Shown here: positions 59,859-64,000 of the stretch, piece after piece | Layout of the letters: each line of letters starts with the position of its first letter | Numbering within the stretch: position 1 is the stretch's first letter | Source of the DNA: VRUE01 sp963822295 | Lineage (GTDB): Bacteria; Actinomycetota; Thermoleophilia; Solirubrobacterales; 70-9 | Assembly: GCA_963822295.1 (NCBI GenBank) | Contig: CAWGHD010000002.1 | Location: 682,001 to 746,000, forward strand | DNA: 64,000 bases | Direction of reading: 5' to 3' | Translations under genes and position numbers: made by a program | Notes under the pieces: model-generated | Databases searched by the model: none | What the model was told of the DNA's origin: nothing | Seen by the model: only the letters and a program-made list of their open reading frames with translations

Positions 59859-62057
59859 TGGCAAAGAAGCGCGTTCACGAAATCGCCAAGGCCCAGGGGC
59901 TGAGCAGCAAAGAGCTGCTCGCCGCGCTGAACGCGTCCGGGGTCGAGGCGAAAGCCGCCGCCTCGAGCGTCGAGGAGGCCGATGCGCTGAAGGCGATCTC
60001 CGCCGCCAAGGGCGACGGCGGCGCGGCCAAGGCCGCTCCGAAGGCGAAAACGGAGACCAAGGCCGAAGCGGCGCTGAAAAACGCGGGCCCGCAGAAAAAA
60101 GCGGCCAAGCCGAAAGCGGCCCCCGCGGCCGCGGGGGCGGGCGGGGCGAAAAAACGCCGCGTCGTGATCGACTCGCAGGCCGCGCGTCGCGACCAGATGG
60201 GCGGGCCGCCGCCGCAGCGCCCGCCGCGTCGCCGGGGCGGCCGCCGCCGCCGGCCGCTGCTCGAGGAGCCGCCGCCCAAAGTCGAGGCGGCCGAGCCCGA
60301 GGCGACCAAGGTCCAGTCCGGCGCCACCGTCCGCGAGGTCTCCGAGCTGCTCGACCTGGGCAGCGCCGAGGTGATCAAGAAGCTGATGATGATGGGGGAG
60401 ATGGCGACCCTCACCCAGACCCTGACCGACGACTCGATCAAGGCGATCGCCGACGAGTACGACCGCAAGATCGAAATCGTCACCGCCGCCGAGGAGGAGG
60501 CCGAGGCGCCGGCGTTCGACGACTCCGAGGAGAGCCTCGACGACCGGCCCCCCGTGGTCACGATCATGGGCCACGTCGACCACGGCAAGACCTCGCTGCT
60601 CGACGCGATCCGGGAGACCGAGGTCGCGGCCGGTGAGGCCGGAGGCATCACCCAGCACATCGGCGCCTACCAGGTGCACCACGACGAAGAAGACGATCAC
60701 CTTCCTGGACACCCCGGGCCACGCCGCCTTCACCGCGATGCGCGCCCGCGGCGCCAAGGTCACCGACATCGCGGTCGTCGTCGTCGCCGCCGACGACGGC
60801 GTCATGCCGCAGACCAAAGAGGCGATCGACCACGCCCGCGCCGCCGACGTGCCGATCCTGATCGCGGTCAACAAGATCGACAAGGAGGGCGCGCAGCCGG
60901 ACAGGGTCCGCAACGAGCTCGCCGCCGACGGCCTGACGCCGGAGGACTGGGGCGGGGAGACCGTCTACTGCGACGTCTCGGCCAAGACCCACGAAGGCCT
61001 CGAGAACCTGCTCGACATGATCCTCCTGGTGACCGAGCTCGAGGAGCTCGGCGCCAATCCGGACGCCGACGCCTCGGGCACCGTGATCGAGTCCCAGCTC
61101 GACCCCGGGCGCGGCCCGGTGGTCAGCATCCTGATCCAGCGCGGGACCCTGAAGGTGGGCGACGCCGTCGTCGCCGGCTCGGAGTGGGGACGGGTCAGGG
61201 CGATGCACGACTTCATGGGCGACCGGGTCGAGAGCGCCGGGCCGGGGATGCCGGTCGAGGTGCTCGGCTTCGACGGCGTCTGCGAAGCGGGCGAATTCGT
61301 CCAGGTCGTCGAGAACGACCGGCGCGCCCGCCAGCTCGCGCAGGAGCGCGCCAACCGCCTGAAGACCGAGGCGCTCGCCCGGCGCGGGGCCCGCAAGGTC
61401 AGCCTCGAGGAGGTCTTCTCGCGCGCCCAGGAGGGCGACATCAAGGAGCTCAACATCGTGCTCAAGGCCGACGTCGCCGGCTCCCTGGAGGCGCTCCAGG
61501 ACGAGATCGCCAAGGTCCCGCAGGAACAGGTCGAGATCAACATCATCCACTCGCAGACCGGTGGGATCAACGAGTCGGACGTGATGCTCGCGTCGGCCTC
61601 CGACGCGATCATCATCGGCTTCAACGTCAGGCCTCTCGCCGAGGCCCGCAAAGCAGCCGACCGCGAGGGCGTCGACGTCCGCACCTACTCGGTCATCTAC
61701 AAAATCACCGAAGACCTGCGCAACGCGATGGAGGGCATGCTCGAGGCGGTCGAGGTCGAGGAAATCCTCGGCGAGGCCGAGATCAAACAGACCTTCAAGG
61801 CCTCCAAAGTCGGCCGCATCGCCGGCTGCATCGTCACCGAAGGCAAGGTCCAGCGCGACGCCAGCGTCCGCCTGGTCCGCGAGGGCACGGTCACCTGGGA
61901 CGGCAGGCTCGGCTCGCTGCGGCGCTTCAAAGACAACGTGCAGGAAGTCGAAGAGGGACAGGAGTGCGGCGTCGTCCTCGAAGGCTACGCGGACGTCAAG
62001 GAGGGGGACGTGCTCGAGTTCTACAAGACCAAACAGGTCGAGCAGACCCTGAAATAA
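59858..62057 (+). CDS. infB: Translation initiation factor IF-2, with one +1 frame break
   Basis: IF-2 places initiator tRNA on the 30S subunit. The N-terminus (KKRVHEIAKAQGLSSKELL) leads to an Ala/Lys-rich linker, then VREVSELLDLG, the G domain (VTIMGHVDHGKTSLLDAI, ITFLDTPGHAAFTAMRARGA, AVNKIDKEGA) and domains II-IV to EFYKTKQVEQTLK. At 60686 the frame shifts +1 at CAC-GAC-g-AAG-AAG, just before KKTITFLDTPGH. The same GAC-g-AAG text marks the break in rel. About 732 residues when corrected. GTG overlaps the nusA stop. Confidence 0.95.
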
Positions 62058-62069
62058 GGAGCAAGTAGG

Positions 62070-62408
62070 ATGGCCGCGCCCCGCATGCGCCGCATCAATG
62101 AGGTGCTTCGCGAGGTGATCGGCGCAGCGATCAGCACCGAGTTGAGCGACCCACGCATCGGCTTCGTGACCGTGACTTCGGTAGAGACCAGCCCAGATCT
62201 TCGCGCCGCAAAGGTGCACGTCAGCGTGCTCGGAGACGAGGAGCAGCGCGAGGCGACGCTCGAGGGCCTGCGCTCCTCGCACGGCGTGATCCAGTCCAAG
62301 ATCGCCGCCGAGACGCGGATGAAGCGGACCCCGACGCTGACCTTCCACTACGACCCGACGGTCGAGTCGGGGATGCGGATCACGCAGCTGCTCGAGGAGG
62401 AGGAGTGA
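62070..62408 (+). CDS. rbfA: Ribosome-binding factor A
   Basis: RbfA is a 30S maturation factor with a KH-type fold. The 112-residue protein starts MRRINEVLREVIGAAISTELSDPRIGFVTVTSVE and continues with DLRAAKVHVSVLGDEEQREATLEGLRSSHGVIQSKIAAETRMKRTPTLTFHYDPTVESGMRI, a full family match. AAGGAG lies nine bases before the ATG. The frame is unbroken. Confidence 0.95.
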   Translation: MAAPRMRRINEVLREVIGAAISTELSDPRIGFVTVTSVETSPDLRAAKVHVSVLGDEEQREATLEGLRSSHGVIQSKIAAETRMKRTPTLTFHYDPTVESGMRITQLLEEEE

Positions 62409-63409
62409 GCGAGGCTGCCGGGGCGACGGCGACCGAGCTCGAGCGGGTCGCATCGGAGCTGCGCGACCGCGACCGCTACATCCTCACCGCCCACGAGGGG
62501 CCCGACGGCGACGCGCTCGGCTCGCTGCTCGGCATGCACAACCTGCTCACCCAGCTCGGCAAGGACTCGCTGATGTTCATGGCGGCGAAGGAGTTCCCGC
62601 TGCCGATCGAGTACCGCTTCCTGCCGCTCGAGGAGGTCTTCCACGAGCCCCCCGCGGACATGGCGGACCGCACCGTGATCTTCCTCGACTGCGGGAATAT
62701 CGACCGGATGCCGGTCGACTTCCTCACCGAGGGCGGCAACTTCGTGATCAACATCGACCACCATCACGACAACACCCGCTTCGGAGACCTCAACCTGGTC
62801 GACACGACCGCCTCCAGCACGGCGGAGATCGTCTACGAGCTCGGCCGCGAGCTGGGGGGCACGATCACCCCCGAGATCGCCTCAGCCCTCTACGTCGGCC
62901 TTGTCACCGACACCGGCAAGTTCATGTACGAGAACACCGACGCCGGCACCCACCGGATCGCCGCCGACCTGATCGAGGCCGGAGTCGAGGTCGACGACAC
63001 CTACCGCCGCCTCTACGAGCACGTCCCGATCGAGAAGCTGCGCCTCGTCGCACGCGCGCTGAACGGGATCGAGCTCCACTGCGACGACCGCCTCGTCCTC
63101 ACCTACCTGGCCGCGGCCGACTACGAGGCGACCGGGGCGGGGGAGGAGATGACCGAGGGGATCATCGACCACCTGCGCTCGGTCGAGGGCGCCAAGGTCG
63201 CGGCGCTGGTTCGGGACCAGGGCTCTCGCGGCCGCGCGGCCCGCAAGGTCAGCCTGCGCTCGAGCGGGGGGGACGTCGACGTCTCGGCAATAGCCCGCGC
63301 CCACAACGGCGGCGGCCACAAGCGGGCGGCGGGCTTCTCCACCGACCTCGGCCTCGACGAGCTCGTCCCGTTCCTCTGCGCCGAGGTCAGCGCCCAGCTC
63401 GACTCCTGA
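62405..63409 (+). CDS. nrnA: DHH/DHHA1 phosphoesterase, NrnA-type
   Basis: A 334-residue DHH-family phosphoesterase like NrnA, which degrades short oligonucleotides and 3'-phosphoadenosine 5'-phosphate. The metal motifs are HEGPDGDALGSLLG, FLDCGNID, VINIDHHHDNTRFGD, and ALYVGLVTDTGKFMYENT; the DHHA1 part ends AHNGGGHKRAAGF. The usual place is between rbfA and truB, as here. GTG overlaps the rbfA stop and the frame is unbroken. Confidence 0.94.
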   Translation: MSEAAGATATELERVASELRDRDRYILTAHEGPDGDALGSLLGMHNLLTQLGKDSLMFMAAKEFPLPIEYRFLPLEEVFHEPPADMADRTVIFLDCGNIDRMPVDFLTEGGNFVINIDHHHDNTRFGDLNLVDTTASSTAEIVYELGRELGGTITPEIASALYVGLVTDTGKFMYENTDAGTHRIAADLIEAGVEVDDTYRRLYEHVPIEKLRLVARALNGIELHCDDRLVLTYLAAADYEATGAGEEMTEGIIDHLRSVEGAKVAALVRDQGSRGRAARKVSLRSSGGDVDVSAIARAHNGGGHKRAAGFSTDLGLDELVPFLCAEVSAQLDS

Positions 63410-64000
63410 TGGCCGCCGCGGGCGACGGGTCCCTGCTCCTCTGCGACAAGCCGGCCGGCATCACCTCGCACGACCTGGTCGCCATGGTCCGCCGCGAGCG
63501 CCACTGCAAGGCCGGGCACGCCGGCACCCTCGATCCGTTCGCGACCGGGCTCATGCTCGTCCTGCTCGGCCGCGCGACCAAGGTCCAGCGCTTCCTGGTC
63601 GGGCTGCCGAAGACCTACCTGGCGACGGCGCGCCTCGGCTGGCGCTCGAGCACCGGCGACCCCGACGGAGAGCTGAGCGAGACCGGGCGGCGGCCGGACT
63701 CGCTCGAGCTGCCCACCGGGACCGTGCGCCAGCGCCTGCCGATGACCTCGGCGGTGCGGGTCGGCGGCGAGCGGCTCTACAAGAAGGCCCACCGCGGCGA
63801 GGTCGTGGAGACGCCCGAGCGCGACGTCGAGGTCCACCGGGCCGAGCTGCTCGGCAGCGACGAGCGGCGTGCCCGCTACGAGATCGAATGCTCGGCCGGA
63901 ACCTACATCCGCACCCTGGTCGAGACCCTGGGCGACGCCTACTGCGAGGAGCTGCGCCGTACCGCGATCGGCCCCTTCGACGTCGAGGATGCCGGCGAGG
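63409..64000 (+). CDS. truB: tRNA pseudouridine-55 synthase, cut by the window edge
   Basis: TruB forms pseudouridine 55 in the T-loop of tRNA. The first 197 residues are here: SLLLCDKPAGITSHDLVAMV, the catalytic Asp in HAGTLDPFATGLMLVLLG, KTYLATARLG, MTSAVRVGGERLYKKAHRGE, and YEIECSAGTYIRTLVETLGD. The C-terminal PUA-like domain lies beyond the window. ATG shares a base with the nrnA stop. No frame break seen. Confidence 0.94.
   Translation, partial: MAAAGDGSLLLCDKPAGITSHDLVAMVRRERHCKAGHAGTLDPFATGLMLVLLGRATKVQRFLVGLPKTYLATARLGWRSSTGDPDGELSETGRRPDSLELPTGTVRQRLPMTSAVRVGGERLYKKAHRGEVVETPERDVEVHRAELLGSDERRARYEIECSAGTYIRTLVETLGDAYCEELRRTAIGPFDVEDAGE

Overview
The window is high-GC, tightly packed bacterial chromosome with the GC-ending codon use of an actinobacterium. 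Supporting signs are an actinobacterial mIHF gene ahead of gmk-rpoZ-coaBC, a fused SecD-SecF, a PyrR-type leader on the pyrimidine operon, bifunctional Rel, many GTG/TTG starts, ATGA/GTGA overlaps and an apparently leaderless transcript. Several families look like those of class Thermoleophilia (Solirubrobacterales), but that placement is inference. No rRNA, CRISPR array, prophage, integrase or insertion sequence was seen. One tRNA (Arg, CCG) is present.

Layout. 0-12.8 kb: edge of a membrane GGDEF protein, a secreted protein, small NTF2-like proteins, YjbQ, two membrane proteins, an RpiR regulator, the PLP-synthase pair pdxST, an M29 aminopeptidase, a YebC protein and an MMPL transporter. 12.9-24.7 kb: recombination, secretion and stringent response (ruvC-ruvA-ruvB, a zinc-ribbon/PAS protein, secDF, recJ, rel, a lipid kinase). 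24.7-33.4 kb: MBL hydrolase, phosphohexomutase, HIT protein, CorA, then a SAM-I riboswitch with terminator controlling a threonine-synthase-like enzyme and a MoaD/ThiS sulfur carrier, then a sugar nucleotidyltransferase/dehydratase pair and an SRAP protein. 33.4-44.9 kb: accessory block with secreted proteins (HYR, propeller-like, and a paralogue of the first secreted protein), an amidase, a TetR regulator whose operator covers two divergent promoters, and a PadR-controlled membrane cluster. 45-55 kb: RNase Z and pyrR-pyrB-pyrC-carA-carB-pyrK-pyrD, UMP biosynthesis with a class 1B dihydroorotate dehydrogenase. 55-64 kb: mihF, gmk, rpoZ, coaBC, then rimP-nusA-infB-rbfA-nrnA-truB behind an attenuator-like hairpin.

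The strongest anomaly is a run of more than 30 reading-frame breaks between about 49.37 and 60.69 kb, in carA, carB, pyrK, pyrD, mihF, gmk, rpoZ, coaBC, nusA and infB. Almost every one is a net +1 base, and homology resumes exactly in the next frame. The flanking pyrR-pyrB-pyrC and rbfA-nrnA-truB are clean. Outside the run I saw only one similar +1 (rel) and one homopolymer break (near 33.55 kb). In the same run carB lacks about 45 residues of its central linker and rimP lacks its C-terminal domain. A poorly polished long-read stretch is the simplest reading. Real +1 recoding is the exciting alternative, and raw reads or proteomics would decide.

Other signals: two families of short palindromes, one with compensatory changes and one inserted in frame into recJ; four 11-bp-phased operator repeats at the padR promoter; non-canonical starts (CTG for pdxT, ATT for rel); and a NusA with an added Cys-rich motif and a long acidic tail.
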